DNA from: Amaranthus tricolor
Lineage: Eukaryota; Streptophyta; Magnoliopsida; Caryophyllales; Amaranthaceae
Length of the DNA stretch: 64,000 nt
NCBI RefSeq assembly: GCF_026212465.1
Contig: NC_080062.1
Coordinates: forward strand, 4,738,865-4,802,864
Direction of reading: 5' to 3'
Shown here: in pieces, positions 22,227 to 37,200 of the stretch
Position numbering within the stretch: position 1 is the stretch's first letter
Layout of the letters: every line of letters starts with the position of its first letter
Translations under genes and position numbers: made by a program
The notes under the pieces: model-generated
What the model saw: the letters and a program-made list of their open reading frames with translations, nothing else
Database searches by the model: none
What the model was told of the DNA's origin: nothing

Positions 22227-25200
22227 GCGGAAAGAACGTGGACAAAGGAGAAGATAACCCAAAGCATGGATACACATCTTCCATTGGAAATGGCTGTAAA
22301 TCTGAGACATAGTGCAAAAATGTGGTAACGGTTGCGATTGCAGTAACAAGGGTGATGCAGTTGTCGTACCGCTACATACCGCCAAACCATATAATATCGC
22401 TTGAAACGGCCTAATAAGCGGTTATTTCACACCTTTAAGATGCGGGTAATACAGGAATGTTAATGTGAAAACCTTTGCAATGCGGCCAATATGATATGAT
22501 GTAGTCTTGTTTTTGCACTATGATCTAAGAGTGTAAAATCACCATGAATAGGCACAGAAAATTTAGAGCAGTGACTTCAACTACACCAGTAATACTTACA
22601 GCCATTTGAATACCAAAATTAGCTTGGCCATCAGAAGAATTTCGACTACGCAAAAATCTGAGCAATCTAAAAGTCTGAAGATTTCCAGAACCCGCCATAA
22701 CCTGCTTCCAGAAGCTAGCATCACAAGCCATGCAAAAGCAGGAAACAAAACTAAATTTAGTAATGAATTAGGTCACTGCTTTATCTCACCAAAGCCAGGG
22801 AAAGGACAGCAAGGTGAAGACATATTTCCAACGTACTCCTGTCCACAAACTTCAATAATCCTCTTGGATATATACTTCCAGCTGAACCAGAAACAGACTT
22901 AATCTGCAAAACACCAATATGTCACAGAGACGAACTACAAGGCAGTGAGGCACAAAGATATGGGGTAAACAGGACAAGACCTCATTCAGAAAGTAGATAG
23001 CGTAGCTATAGAGCAGTTCCTGAGCATTGGCATTTCTGGATCCAGCGTACTTCAGACCTGAAAAAAAGAATATTCAATTAAAGTTTTGAATATAAAAGAG
23101 AAAGAATATGCACTGCCACCAAGATATGTCTTTCAACTTAAATGCATGTAAATCCATGATAGGCAGGCAGGAAGCAGTAAGTCAAAGAGTTATATACATA
23201 ATAAGTAGAAGAAACTATATATTTCTTTCAATTACCAAATATATTTAGGAATTTACATAAGAGGAAAACATGTTAACAATTTTTAGAAAGAATTGATGAT
23301 TTGATCATGACAACAAAAGAATGCATCAAAATATTAACAAGCGGAAAAGAATGCATCAAACTATTAAAAAGAAAAAAAGAGTTACTGAAAAGATTTGAAA
23401 ATCAAAATGTGATGCATTTTTCATAGGACTGAATTTAACAATCAAAAAGAGCACAAGAGTGCCACAGGGTGAAACATCCAGTCAAATAGACAAAGACATT
23501 AGCATTACAGAAATCCCAAACCTTGACCATAAAGCACCCAAGAAGGAATTCAGTCACACTAAAAAGGCATAGACAAAGCAAAGTTCATCTCAAGATCTTA
23601 AAAATGTTTCGTCAATTCAGTTGCCACAATTGTTACTATATAGATTTCCTTAAGACTTTATGACTTATGTTTCCACATATATTGTAGAACAAGGTATAGC
23701 AAGCATGCGACATATAAAGATGAAAAGGCTAAAAAACAGCTTAGACTAAAATAATTCAATGGCTGACTTCCACCAAATAATGGGCCACAAAAGAAGTGGC
23801 AAAATAAAGAAAGCAGCCATTATTGAGCAATAGAAATTGTATTTCTTATTTGCAAAAGGTCTGCTAGCCTAACTTACCAAGAGATATACATGCTCCAGCA
23901 ATAATATTCACAAATGCTTGGACAACTGCTTCTTCATCCACGTCCTCAATATCAGTACCCTCATTACCAAGGGCCTCAATACCAACTTTCACAATTAGAG
24001 GGATCTGAGACTCAACCCATTCTTTTGTTGGCATGACCCTGCAGGAGTTCAGAGCAGCAGCTTATTAATTTCGAAATCATACCTATCCCTACAATCAGGA
24101 AAAACTTTAAGGTATCAAACCTGCTCCACATTATCAAGTTGCGAGCAATGACACGAAGCATAATGAAGTCAGGCCTCAAATATTGCAGCTCAAAATTTGT
24201 ATGAGGAATGGAAAGCCTGGAAACTATCACCTCTGATTCAGTCTGAAACAGGCCCTTTGTCAGGAATTATAGCAAGTTGCATAATTGATGAGCAACTTAA
24301 TAGACATCAATACAAAAATCAAAACCATGCTTATAGTTATACAATGGTGCAAAATAATTCCTCCAAAAAATAGCTCCACCTAAGGTGGCATGGAGAAGGC
24401 TGGAAAATTTAGCAAAGAACACTCATTGCCACTGCAAAGCAGGCCCCAATTTACCTCATCCTTAATTTTCAGTCACTTAAAAATTCAGCTTTAAATTGAG
24501 TGGCCAACCTGAAAGGTCAGGCTCAAACAGTTTAAGTGCCCGTAGAACATGCACGATACATCCATAATCCTTTCTCTCTTCAATGATAGTAAAACCAGAA
24601 TTCAATTAGTCTATTTGTTTTTTTTATTTACCTTTATGAAGTATTGTCCATAATATTTTTAACATAAAAATATATACATGAAACAAAAAGGTTGGCATCA
24701 TGGAGAAAAATACAAACTATACATATTTGATGAAGGCTGAAGCATAACATACAATCATCAGTGATCATTTACTTTTAATGAAGTCTTTCCTCTTAAGCCC
24801 CTTATTGATCACCACGCATCATATTAATTGTTAACCCAGTTACTGTCACTAGCTTTTGATAAAATTTCAGAAATTTGGAGTGAAATTCAGCAGGACAAGT
24901 ATAATATAAGTAAGATGCAAATTTGTAAGATTATTCTATATGAATATGTAATAGTGTTCTAAACAGACTCGACGACCAGACATTTACCAACCTTGTAACC
25001 AAACCAACTTTGACCCAACTTCAAAATGGATTTACAAATATGTGGAAATCAATGTGGACACAAGACTTAATTTGAACTCACATGAAACACCTGACCCAAA
25101 ATCAACCCGAGGACCCGAATAAACACCTCTATGAATATGATATATATGGTCCCTCTTTCTCCGTTCCTTCAAGCAAAGGGGTATTAGATTTCAACGCTCC

Positions 25201-28200
25201 GGAGCAACTTTTTAACCTAGTGAGAACAATAATATATGAATAGCACATGTTTATTTGCACTCTAGGGGAATTTTCACTGATGTTTATCAACATATGTGCT
25301 AGACTGCTAGTGGAGATCAGTTATAACACACTATTTGCAGCTAAGTTGTTTTAATCAATCTATGGTTGATTAAAGAATATACGGAAACCTTCTACAAAAA
25401 TTGTGTTCATGCATTGTTGCATAGTCTTTTGACGATTGTTACCCAAGATGATTTACGAATTCAGGCAGATGACTCTAATGGAATGGATTTAAGGTTATGG
25501 AACAATGTCCCACATTGGTTGTATGGACAACATGTGAGGTCTATAAAGTAAATGGGCTCTCTCACCTGGTAGACTAATTTTTTTGGTAAGTTCTCTCATT
25601 TGTTCTATAACAAAGACGCATGAAAAAACACACAGAATCAAGAAGCAAGTATTAACCTCAAAGATAAGCTAGAAGTGCAACAATGTTCTTGATTCATATA
25701 CTTGGGTAGTGAAATGAAGGTAGAAGTAGAACATGGAGTAAGCTACAAGTGTTGGTAAACAGATGTTTCTCTAGATATTGCAGATCAGATTTCAGAATGA
25801 TTTACTATTACATTGTAACCCAACATATAGTTTTGATTACTAATTTTAACGGAATCTGAAATCCTCACTTTCAAGATACCAAAGGCATACACAATTAAAA
25901 AGGCAACTAAAAAACCTAGCACTCAAAAGAGGTGAGCTCCAAAGTGAAATGAATATATATGTCCTTGCATAATTGCATGTAATTTTTTCGGAAAAAAGAA
26001 GGTTGTGGTGACTACGCTACAGTAGTTCAAACATCATAGAAAGGTAATCACTCTTCTAGCATTCGTTACGCCAAGTTTGGCTTTGATCTATATGGACTAT
26101 TTCCGGAAACATAAGGTTAGATAAGGTCTAATAAAATTATATAGGCCTATTAGTGGAATCACTCACACATTTTACTTATTTCAAATCTATTAGAACATAT
26201 AAAGACCAATAAGTTCAAATAAGGATCAATATGTTCAAGTAAGTTCAAAAAATTCATACAAATTGAAGTCTTCGAATGTGCAATTGTTGGCTTTGGTATT
26301 TGCTACACTCATGCAAAAGTTCTTGGATTATCCATTGTCCCATTCAATGGCATAGGGAAGTTATGGGAATTACAATTAGCGCTTTCAAGCATGATTATGA
26401 GAAGTTATTATGATTCTTGCTTTTTCCATTGAACAAAGATGTGGAGTACGAGATAGTTAAATTCAACAACCAGTTACTCCATCATTTACGTGTCATTTAG
26501 ACTTCATAGATGAGCTCTGAGAAGTTAATATAGCCTCACTTGACTGTAAGGTCTTCTCTGTATCCCTCCTGAAAAAGGCAATAAGTAGCCTATCTTCTTG
26601 CTGTGAAATGTGGATGACGGCCATATTTGATTGAAGCACATAAAATCTTGTGTGTGCATCTTTGTTATTCATTTCAAATTTAGACATTTATCTGGTTCTC
26701 CTTGTTACTTAAACACATTAATCAATAATGATCATAACAGATAACATACTCGAAACTATTTCATACTAACAAGATTTCAAGATACCTTGTAGCCTGCCAT
26801 CACTTGAATAGTAAATGAGCTATATTTCACATAAGATCATAATATGACAATTTATCGAGCAGCAGCATACCTTGAAAAACAACAAAGCTAAAGCAATCAT
26901 AGCTCCAGGGGCAGTAACATCTACATTGACAGGAACACCATCCAACATCTACTAGATAAGATGAAGAGGGAAAAATTAAAGACAGCAACATATTTGAAGG
27001 CATAAATAAACAGTGTCTTTACAAGAAATTGAACCGCAAATATGCCATCACATTCAAGGCCTTTGATTGCTAACCTGCCCTACACCCCAGTTGTGCTCAC
27101 ATGTCATTGGTGTTGAAAGGGACCTTTCCTGACAAAAGAAATTGGTAGCAGCTTAAAAAGGATCCATGCAATTCAAGTTTTTTAAGGGATTTAAAAAATT
27201 TTAGGTTGCAAAAATAGTGACAGAAAATCCAGGCAGAATAATGGAATGGTTGACAAGATACATCAAAATTTTCTCCGGCATAATGGAACAAACGATCAAC
27301 CAATGAGTCTACACACGCAAATTTATCCTCGCCACGACCTGCATTTGGAGAACGCACAATAAGCACAGATACATGCATTGAAAAAAGTTCAATCTATTAA
27401 AGTAATTATTCATACCCAAAGCAACAAGCCCAAGTGCAAATCCAGCAGAAACAGCATAGCCCTCCCTCTCAAGCACATTATCGCCACCACTTCTACGACC
27501 TATTTCAGTCTGCAAAAGTATCAATTAATCAGGGAAAATGATTTTCTTTTTCATGTAGAAGATGCATATCATGAGCAGCTCCTTACATATAAGAAGATGG
27601 TTAAACGATTCAGATAAACAAGCCAGAAAGGACTAAGGAGAACTTCTAAAATAAATATTTGCATACACTTTAGGTAATGCTAATGTGAATTGTAGAATAA
27701 GGTGCAAGGGGCACTTAGGCGATCGAGGAACTAGAGCCAGCAACAAAGCAGAAGGCACGAGGCGCCAAACTTGAAAATAAGGACCTTGAATTGAAAATAG
27801 ATGGTAAATGTGAAAAATAGCTCATGTACTTGTGCCTATGATGCACGTAATCAACATCACATTGCTCAAGCATGTCACATCACAAAAGCGCTGAGATTGT
27901 TGCACCTTGGTTCTCAGTGCATAAGCGTTTTTCTTTCGTAAACACTGGTAATAATCCTGAATAAATCCAAAGAATTATCCTATTCACTCACCCCTAAACA
28001 ATTAAGGATAGTAGGACTTCCTTGAGGCATGTCACAGGATATAAGGAGACTCGAAAATCACTAATATATGCCACCTTTCCCTTAAATCTTTAATAAAAAA
28101 CAGAGAAACAAAGCAATACTTATCCCAGAGAAACACTGCTGATAAAAAAATCAAAATGTTCCCTAGAACTGAATACAAAACGCTACATAAGCATGAAAAT

Positions 28201-31200
28201 AAATAATACATGTTAGAAAAAAAAGGTTGCACAAAAACAAAAATACATGTAGTGAGTTTGAAAAGTATCCCTTGTTGAGCACCTCACAGATCCTAGTAGA
28301 TCACCGGTGTTCATTTTTCACCTTTGTGGGTAGAGACAGTTCACAACTTGTGCATGATTCCAAGATCAGAGGCTTCAAATGGTATTGATCCCTAATAATA
28401 ACTAATAACATGAAGAGCATCTATTACTTACGGCTTAATCTGATCAGAAAAAAAAGTTACAATACCAGAAGAAACTGCATAGTCTGAGGATGTGCAGATC
28501 CTTCAAAAAGGAGACCGAGGGACATCAATGCTGCTGACTGTGGAATCATGCAAAAAAAGGAATCAGAAAGGAAATATCTCAGGATCTACAAAACGATTAT
28601 ACAACTTCATCAATCAGGAGCTACTTAAGCTTAGTATGTACCTACTTCCTACTATAATCACAAAATATAATACAAGAACTACCAAAGCAGACATGCTCCA
28701 TCAGTCCATAAAGAAATTTCCACTTTCAGCAAACAAAAAAATTACGTTACTCAAAGATTTACTCTACACTAGTTTCATAGTTTCACATATACCTGTCAAG
28801 GAATCAGATAGCCAAAAATCAATCACAAAGATATAAGCAGAATTGTTTTTTGTCAACAAGATGTCTGAAGATGTCGTTTTTTTTTTCTTGACATTTTCAA
28901 TCAAATGCGTCACAGTTTATCATCATGCCTTAGATATAACATTAGGGGACAACTATAAAGCAGCTCTAATAACAGAAATAACTACCTGAAGGACTGTCGG
29001 AACTTCAAGCTCTGGAAAGTTAGATGGATGACGAGCAGGTAAATGAACAAAGAAGGACTGTAAGACAAACAGAGAACCAAAATATATCAAGATCAAAGAA
29101 TATGTAAAAATATTAAATAGATATACATTCATATCAGACTCACAATCCAAGAAGATGAAGAAAGATGGATAAAGAGAATGACAAAGATGATTAGGAAATT
29201 ACACTAACAATTAAGTAAATGAAGGAAGTCCAAGCTAATATTTGAAATATCAGAGAACATACATGCAGTTGCACTTGGACTGTCTATTTCTATGAACTTT
29301 ACAAGGAATCTAGATAATCCCTATGATATATTAATGGGAATGTTTGACATCGTGTATGGGAGCTTCATTGCCAACATGTTGCAACTAAAAAAGACGAATG
29401 GAATATGTATTTAACCAGGTCATTTCATCTGGAATATATCCTTAGAAAAACCTTTAATAAATACTTTTAAGTAGCTTCAAATGTTCACTTTTTCCTTTTT
29501 GAACTAAATTAAGGTATGGGTCACTGAGAAACAAGTTACCAGCACCAATAGTTAACTGAATTTACAGCACTTCCATGGAATATTTCCACTTTCCAGAGAC
29601 GGCTAGGAGGGTAAGCTTCTGCACTGAGGTTATATTTTGGTCAGGTTTATAAGCATCAGAGTGCATGCTTTCATGGCATCTTAAATACACATGTGCTCAT
29701 TAGTGGGGTAGCATTGTACTTCTATGGATTTACTTTTCCTTTCTCAACCAGGAAGGAAAATAAGAATTTGTGTGTACAGACTTCAGATAGCCAACACAAG
29801 ATAGCAATAGAATTACTCATTGGTGACTATGTCTCACCTTTGACATTGTTGGCTCCATAGTGCCTCTGTACGATGCTGCTAGACCAAGCATTAACCCCAC
29901 AGTAGTGCTTTCATGACCCTGAAAGACGCAAATTTTCAATTTAAAAGAGGTTACATCATGTGATCTAACATGTATTATTACTTTAATATGCAAAAGCCGT
30001 CAGTGGTACTGATCCATAACTCAAATCATGGGCAAGAATGCTAAAAATAAAAACTGAGATTCTACTTTGAGATGGAAGGGGCTCTCAATATGGAATCATA
30101 ATTCTAAAATGGTAAGATTCTACAATAATAATAATCTAGATATTGCTTGAGAATCTCGGGTTGGTCTGGTTGAGATTCTACTAATTATGTCCATTGATAA
30201 CATTATTGACGTGATTGGATTTGTAAGATTTTTTCCATTACCAAAAAAAATCATAGAATTGTGCAGAATCATAAATCAAACTGAATGACCAGATTTGAAT
30301 TATAAAATTGTATTATTCTACAATTTTAATCCGGATATTAACAACTATACTCATTGCCCCAAGGGATATTTCCCACTTGGTTTCAAACTTAAGCCTAAAG
30401 TCTAGAGATCTCAAACTCAAAAGAAATAACTAAGAATCATAGACATTAAAAACATTAGTGCTGTTTTTAACTTTTAAGTGTTCATCAGAATCATATTCTT
30501 GATGATTTGCACAACCTAGTTTCTTTAGTAGAAGTCAATGCAACACTCTAAAGACTTAGTTACATGATTGTCTTTCAAATGTCCCTCCCTTTTTCAATCG
30601 TACACAATTAGAGCCCTCATTTCACAACTGGTGCAACTGCTTGGAGGCAAAAGTGCTATCCACAAAAAGACTATCACTAAAGTGTACTGTACAAGCTATC
30701 CACATAAAGACTCCAATTTTTAGAATGAATCCTATCAGCCATGTATGGGCTTTAGGATACCTGGCTATATTGCTTGAGTTCAATGGAATTTGTGGTATTT
30801 AACTTTGCATAAATGTTTTTTCTATTTTATGATCTTCTTATCCACGAATTAAGTTATTTATAAAGGAGCATTAAAAAACTTGATCCATAACCAAAACCTT
30901 AATAATATCTTGCTTAGTACATCGCTTACATGACCGTAGAGTATTCTACTTGAAAAAGGACCTCACTCTTATTCCAACATCTCAGTGCTCACCATCAGAT
31001 AATTCGTTCAACACTGGCAGAGGCACAACTAGGTACTACTCCACGACAAAAAGAAAATGGTCAGGTTCTATGTCCAGCAATGTGTCAAGTGTCATGCCCA
31101 ATTAATTTATTCAACAAAGAAGAAAATCCCCCACAAAATTTAGCTTGAATGGTGATTGAATTTCATATTAATTTGATGATAACAAATTTCCCCTCTAGCT

Positions 31201-34200
31201 TATCGTGCTATGAATTCACAACCTAATGTTTTGACAATGTTCGTTGGAAGTACGAAATAGGCTCAATGCAATGAAATATAAATTTTATTTTCTAAAATGC
31301 CTTGTCAAGTTGGCTCTTGTTCATAACACCTCCCTTTAGAGTTTGTAAGGTTCTTGATTGTGCCTTCTACACCATAATGCATGGGTGCATGGATTTAACT
31401 AGAAAATAGCAACATTGGTTTGTAGCTTAATGTGTGGTTATCGCTTATCATCCAAGTCAACGAAAGATGTCCACACATACATGGAGGATAGTAAAACTCA
31501 AGAAGAACAACAACTATTTTAAGAGTGTTGGGTTAAAGTCAAAGCATTGGGCAAAGGAGGATCAAAGTTCATAATTCTTTCATACATCATCACACTCTAG
31601 AGCGTGTAATTAAAGTTACAAACATCCAATGAAGGTTCTTTCAATTGAAGGTGATGGATGACTCTGAGAGCTTTCCAATGACCGGTCATATGCAAGAAAT
31701 GGACTAAATTTTGATGTCACCTCCACCCTGAGTCACGCTTCTTCAACCCAAGGCCAAAAATTCATTCAACACTTACCAAGACACATTTTGATGTCACCAA
31801 AGATTCACAATTCTTTGGTTTTGGATTATAAAGGACTAAATTTAAATGGTTCAATAAATCATGTGCATTTCTTATTTATGAAAAGTTACAATAACTTTCG
31901 CTACTAAGGTCAATTAGAAACAACCTCTTTGTTATTACTAACAATGATATAGAATAGAAGAGCACATTTGACCCCCTCATTTAATAGAATTAGGGAAATG
32001 GAATAGAACGGACTTACCAAGACACATGATAGTTAGAAAAGCAGATGTCAAGGGAAACTGTTGGGTACTTTTTTATTAGATGACAGAGAAATCGTGCTAC
32101 CAAAAAGTATGGAGGTTATATTGGAAAAATGATGGTGCACTCTTAAATAGGAATGTTTAAAATATTTGGAAGAAAGATAAACTTGAATTTTCAAACTGAT
32201 ATTGGACCGAAGGAGTACAACAAATAGAAAACTTATTATTAACATATATTTCAAATTCAAAATCTAAGAAAAAAAAGAAGAAAAAAAAATAAACAGCAAG
32301 GTAGAGTACATGCTACTCTGGAATCTAGATCATAATACCCATTCCAAGTATACACAACATTCCATTACCCCAATGCCATTAAATGTCTCCCACTAAGAAG
32401 GGGTTTGGGGGAGTCAGAGGTAGGTAATTTTACCTTTGTTAGTAATAACAAAGAGGTTGTTTCCAAATAACCCTTACCAGCAACTTCACATGAATAAGTG
32501 ATCCGTTTTAATTTAATCCACCAAAATCCGAAACCAAGATATTAGTATAAATCTTTGGCTCCCGATCATAGTGTAAATACAAGGCCGCATTGCATCGCAT
32601 CGCATCAGCCGCACTGTAAAGGATTTTAAAACAAACGAATTGACACGGAACACCGAATAAAGCTACTCAAGATTGCTAGACAAACAAGCAGATAAAATAT
32701 TGAGGTACATTTCTTAAACACAGCAAAAAAAATGATTCAATAAAAAACATATAACTCTATACCACCTAGAAACACACCTTGTTGTAGTATTGGAATATGT
32801 CATTTATATTCAGAACAGTTAGGTGTCCATGTAGCCCCAAAGCAAAAAGAAGACCTGCATGGGCAGCATTTGGCTCCTCTGGCCTGTTATATATGATCCA
32901 AGTTCTAGACACTTTACCCTGTAATGAATTGTAAATAGACAAAGTCAAACAAAATCTCAAAAAAGTTTTAACACAATAAAATAAGAAACAAAAAGGAAAT
33001 TCAGATTAGAGTACTAAAAAAACATCTTAGCATTCATTCAGAAACTATAAATAAACCAAGACTTACAGGCAGAGGTGCAAGCCTTAATCCAGCAGCAACA
33101 GCATTGTGAAATTCAGGCCAAGCTCGTAGCTCTTGTAAATTCCGTACATTAGGATCTAAATTGACCTATCAGAAAACACTTAACTTTTAGAAGATTGAAC
33201 ATAGCATGAATCATTCTAAAGCAACATTTGCACAAAATGTACATACAGTAGCATTCTGCTGAGCAGGCAGCCGTCCAGCCAAAACCAGTTTTGGTACTGT
33301 GAGTGCCTGGAAAAGATCATCAAGAACAGACTAAAATTGCATGCTTTGTTTACTTTCAATCTTCATCATAAATATATTTATACATAAATACCACAAACAT
33401 CATCGAGAACAGAATAAAAGTAATCACAGGTACCTCAGTCAAAAGGGTGCATGAGGTTGCCAGAGTAAATGCACCACGACCAAGGGGGAGAGCAGTGGTC
33501 CTTTGAGCAAATTGCCATAACTGAGCCTATAGAGAAGGAAAATTTAATTATTTCTGTTAGACCAAAATGCAGTAACAAGTTCAGTTTAAGTATGAAAGAG
33601 GTAATATATAGTCATAAAGTAAAACAAAAGATAGCATATTTCAGCTTCACATAAGGATACAAAGCTAAATTATGAGTTGATACAGCCGACACTGTCCAGA
33701 AAAGGATCATTTCCTCCAGCAACCCAGAATGAATGATACAAAAATCATGCATCATTAACCCACAAGCCTTTCCATAACACTGCAATGAAGTGAAGCACTG
33801 CAATGCCCGGCCTCTAAGGTGATAACAATTAAAGCCAGTAGCCACAATATAAAAGACAAAGTTACCATGATAATAGAATGTAAGTTGTTTAAAATGGAAT
33901 TTATAATTGTTACCCAAGTACCCAACAGCTTAAAATTTGGAAAATCAAAATCGTATCAATTAAATAATGAACTCCAGAGAACACCAAGGTTCCATTTTTT
34001 TCATCCAAGTATGATCAATATCAGTGGTTTAGTGAATAAATTAACTCAAGAAACATCTTGATCCACTTACAAAACTAATGACCAGCAGAATTCAGAAGCA
34101 ATAAACTTTGCCAAAAACAAAGTAAGGCTTAGCGAGTGAAACAATGCAATAATTCAAACAAACCAATCCAAAACCCATAACTTTTCAGTTTCACAAATAA

Positions 34201-37200
34201 AAGAACAAAATTACAACAGTATGAGCAAAACAAATTAATTTTACCTTAAACCTGTCAAGCACGACATGAATCAGTTTCGCTCCACAACCCAGGTGAGTTG
34301 CGCATATTCTAACTTACGAAGTCACTCAACATGTAGCACTGGTTTGTAAAAAAAATGGACGGTCCTGTTAACATTTTCATGTGATCTAAATGCTTCATGT
34401 GAAAAGAAAGGAGGAAGGTAGGAAATATTAATTACTAAATGGCAAATGAAGATGGAGGTGGTTACCCAAAATAGAAGATGGAGATGGTGGTTTGGATTAG
34501 AGTTGTTCAAAACTTGACCTGAAAACCCTAAGCGAAAAACACTTGAATGGAGTGGTTCATAACACCAAATATCGGCCTAAAACTTGGAATATCCCTTGAA
34601 ACGGCTCCAAAAAGAAATTTATTTACCCATTACAACACGTAAAACACCGGTTTCATTTAAAAACTTTACAACACGGCCAATGCAATCCAATGCAAGTTTG
34701 TTTTTGCACAATGATCCAAACTGTGTTTGTGCCTAAAATCGATCAAGACCGTTTTTCCACTATCCATTTTAAAACCCCAACTCATTCATCCTTATTTCAC
34801 TTGATTCACGACAAACCTACACATGGCTTTATCTCTTCCTTTGATTTGGATTTTTCTGTTGTTGCTCTCTTTTCTTGAATCCCTAAAATGCTCTATATCA
34901 CCCATTTACTTCCTGAATCCCCAAATCTAGAAAAGCCCTCATCTTACTCGTTCACTCTTTTCTCTTTTGCCCATGGCTCTTTCTGTTTGAAACCCTTCCC
35001 CCTCCCAGTTAAAATCATTTCCTCCGCTTTTCTTTTTCAAACAACTAAACCCTAGATCTATACTATTGATGTTTCTTTTTGTTGAAACAAAATCAAAAAA
35101 TAAATTCCTTTTGATTTATTGTTCGTTCCATTCTTAATCAAAACTTTTTTTTTTTGCTCTTTTTTAATTGGATCTAATTGGCGTAAATCCTCTTGAAGTT
35201 GACAAACTAAATCAACATGTTGCTCCTGAAACACCAAATAGGGTTTACCTACCATGGGATCCAAATGATTGTTTTGATCACAAAGCGAGGGAGGTAGGTG
35301 AAGGACAGTCTCCTTTTCACAATTTTATGAAGTTTTCTAATGAAAAAAGAAAAATAAGGAAGTAAAACATCCTTGTTGTCATTTAACTATTGTTGGGTTA
35401 GATACCTTTGATTCTTATGTCCCTCTTCCTATGCCAATTCCCTTTGTTAGGGATGGCACTGGAAAGGGTACATTTCTCCATTGCAACTATGACAACTGTG
35501 AAACTCAACTTCCAAATCTAGAATATTTCTTATCCACAGTTCTGCACCATAACGGTATATCTCACGAAATAAATTTATGGCTTTTGATAAATTTGGGTGG
35601 CCAAAATGCTAATAATGTCATTAAAAGTTCATTCTAAAACCCTTCTTCTAATCCGAACTTAATGTTTGTTTTTCACTGGTTTAACAACTTTTATTGTGAT
35701 TTGTTGATTAACATCATTTTTTAGTTTTATTTTTAGGTGATGTTCTTCTATGTATCAATGTGTTTAGGATGTTCAATTGGTTGATTTAGTTCAAATGGCC
35801 ATTATGTTCGAGGAAATATTGGCATTTTTGTTAGTTTATTGGAATTGGCTATTTTGGGATTTTAGGATGGTTGAGATTATTTTGAACTGTTAATTTGTAA
35901 GATATTTTGTGTTTTTTTGCTCTACATAATTCACTTTTGTTTCGTTGTTGATTTGGTTGGTATGTTGGTAATAGTTGCTCTGATCTTTTTGTTGACAATT
36001 AGGTTGGAAATTCAGTTGACATATATTGTTTGTTCTACAATAGACCAACTTGTTGGTTGTATACTTGTACGAGCTTCATTCTTGTTCTTTAATATTGGTT
36101 TCTTTAGATGTTTTAGTCATTGATTATTGGTTTTACTATGTAATACTTGCTTTGATTCATGTTCTTTGTTGTTAACACATTGCTTTTGTTAATTTTTAAT
36201 TATTGCTTATCAATTTCACATGATCATTATCTGATTTGATTTCACTGATTATCAGTTCCACTCTGTTTGGATTCGACTCATGTTCTTTGTTTTCGACCTT
36301 TTAATTTTTGCTAGTTCTAATTTTTGTTCATCAGTTTTTAATGATCATAACCTTCTTGGTTTTCAAAAATTAGTTGTTTTTCTCTTTTTTTAGCTATGAT
36401 CAATGCTTTGTATTTCAACTTTTTGGTTTTTGATAGTTTTAATTTTGTTTAATAATGTTTTATGATCATTACCTTTTCTGTTTTCAGTTACTGATTTTAC
36501 TCTTTGTTTGACTATGATTCATCTTCTTTGTTTTTTGACCTTTTGACTTTTGAAGTTGGAGAATAAGCACTTATTGATCAGTGAATTGAAGAATTCAATT
36601 TTCAGTGAGAATCAATGGTCTTATACAAGCAGTGCAAAGCTTGTAAGAGTTGTTGTAAAAATTTAAGTTGGTGTAAAGTTTTCAAAATTTCCCCCTTTTC
36701 ATTTCTGTTAGACGTTTGCTTGTGAAAGGAATTACTAGTAATCTTCCCCCAAGTGACATTAATTCCCCTTTCCCTCCAACTTTTGCACTTTAATCACAGA
36801 TTATAAGATTTTTTCTCTCCTATTTGCCCCATATATTTATGCTTTGCTTTTGCAGAACAATGACATCTTTTGTATAATCAACTTTCTTTATATTTGTGCA
36901 CTTGCCTTTGGGTATAACCAAAAAAATGAAGTTTACGAATTAAAAAATGAAGTTTACAAATTAAAAAATGAAGTTTAGGTAAACCAAAGAGAAAACATTG
37001 CCAACCACATAAAATTTAAAAAAACTAAAGGTTACCATATAAAATTTTAGAGTAGGGCACATATGGCAATGCAACACAAGCCCCAAAGAAAAGCCAAACA
37101 TACCATTCACTCCCATAAAGTAATTACTTAAGCAGTATACAGTACGCAATATGCTCCCTTTTGTCACTTTCCTTTTTAGTCCGTCCCACCAAATTTGCTC

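Noticed and set aside
21960..22390. Ser/Leu-rich proteins on the minus strand
   Set aside because: They are produced by the (GA)n run and the hAT-like MITE, within an APC1 intron.
25366..25551. 61-codon frame in an APC1 intron
   Set aside because: No recognisable domain, no splice context, and composition close to random AT-rich sequence.
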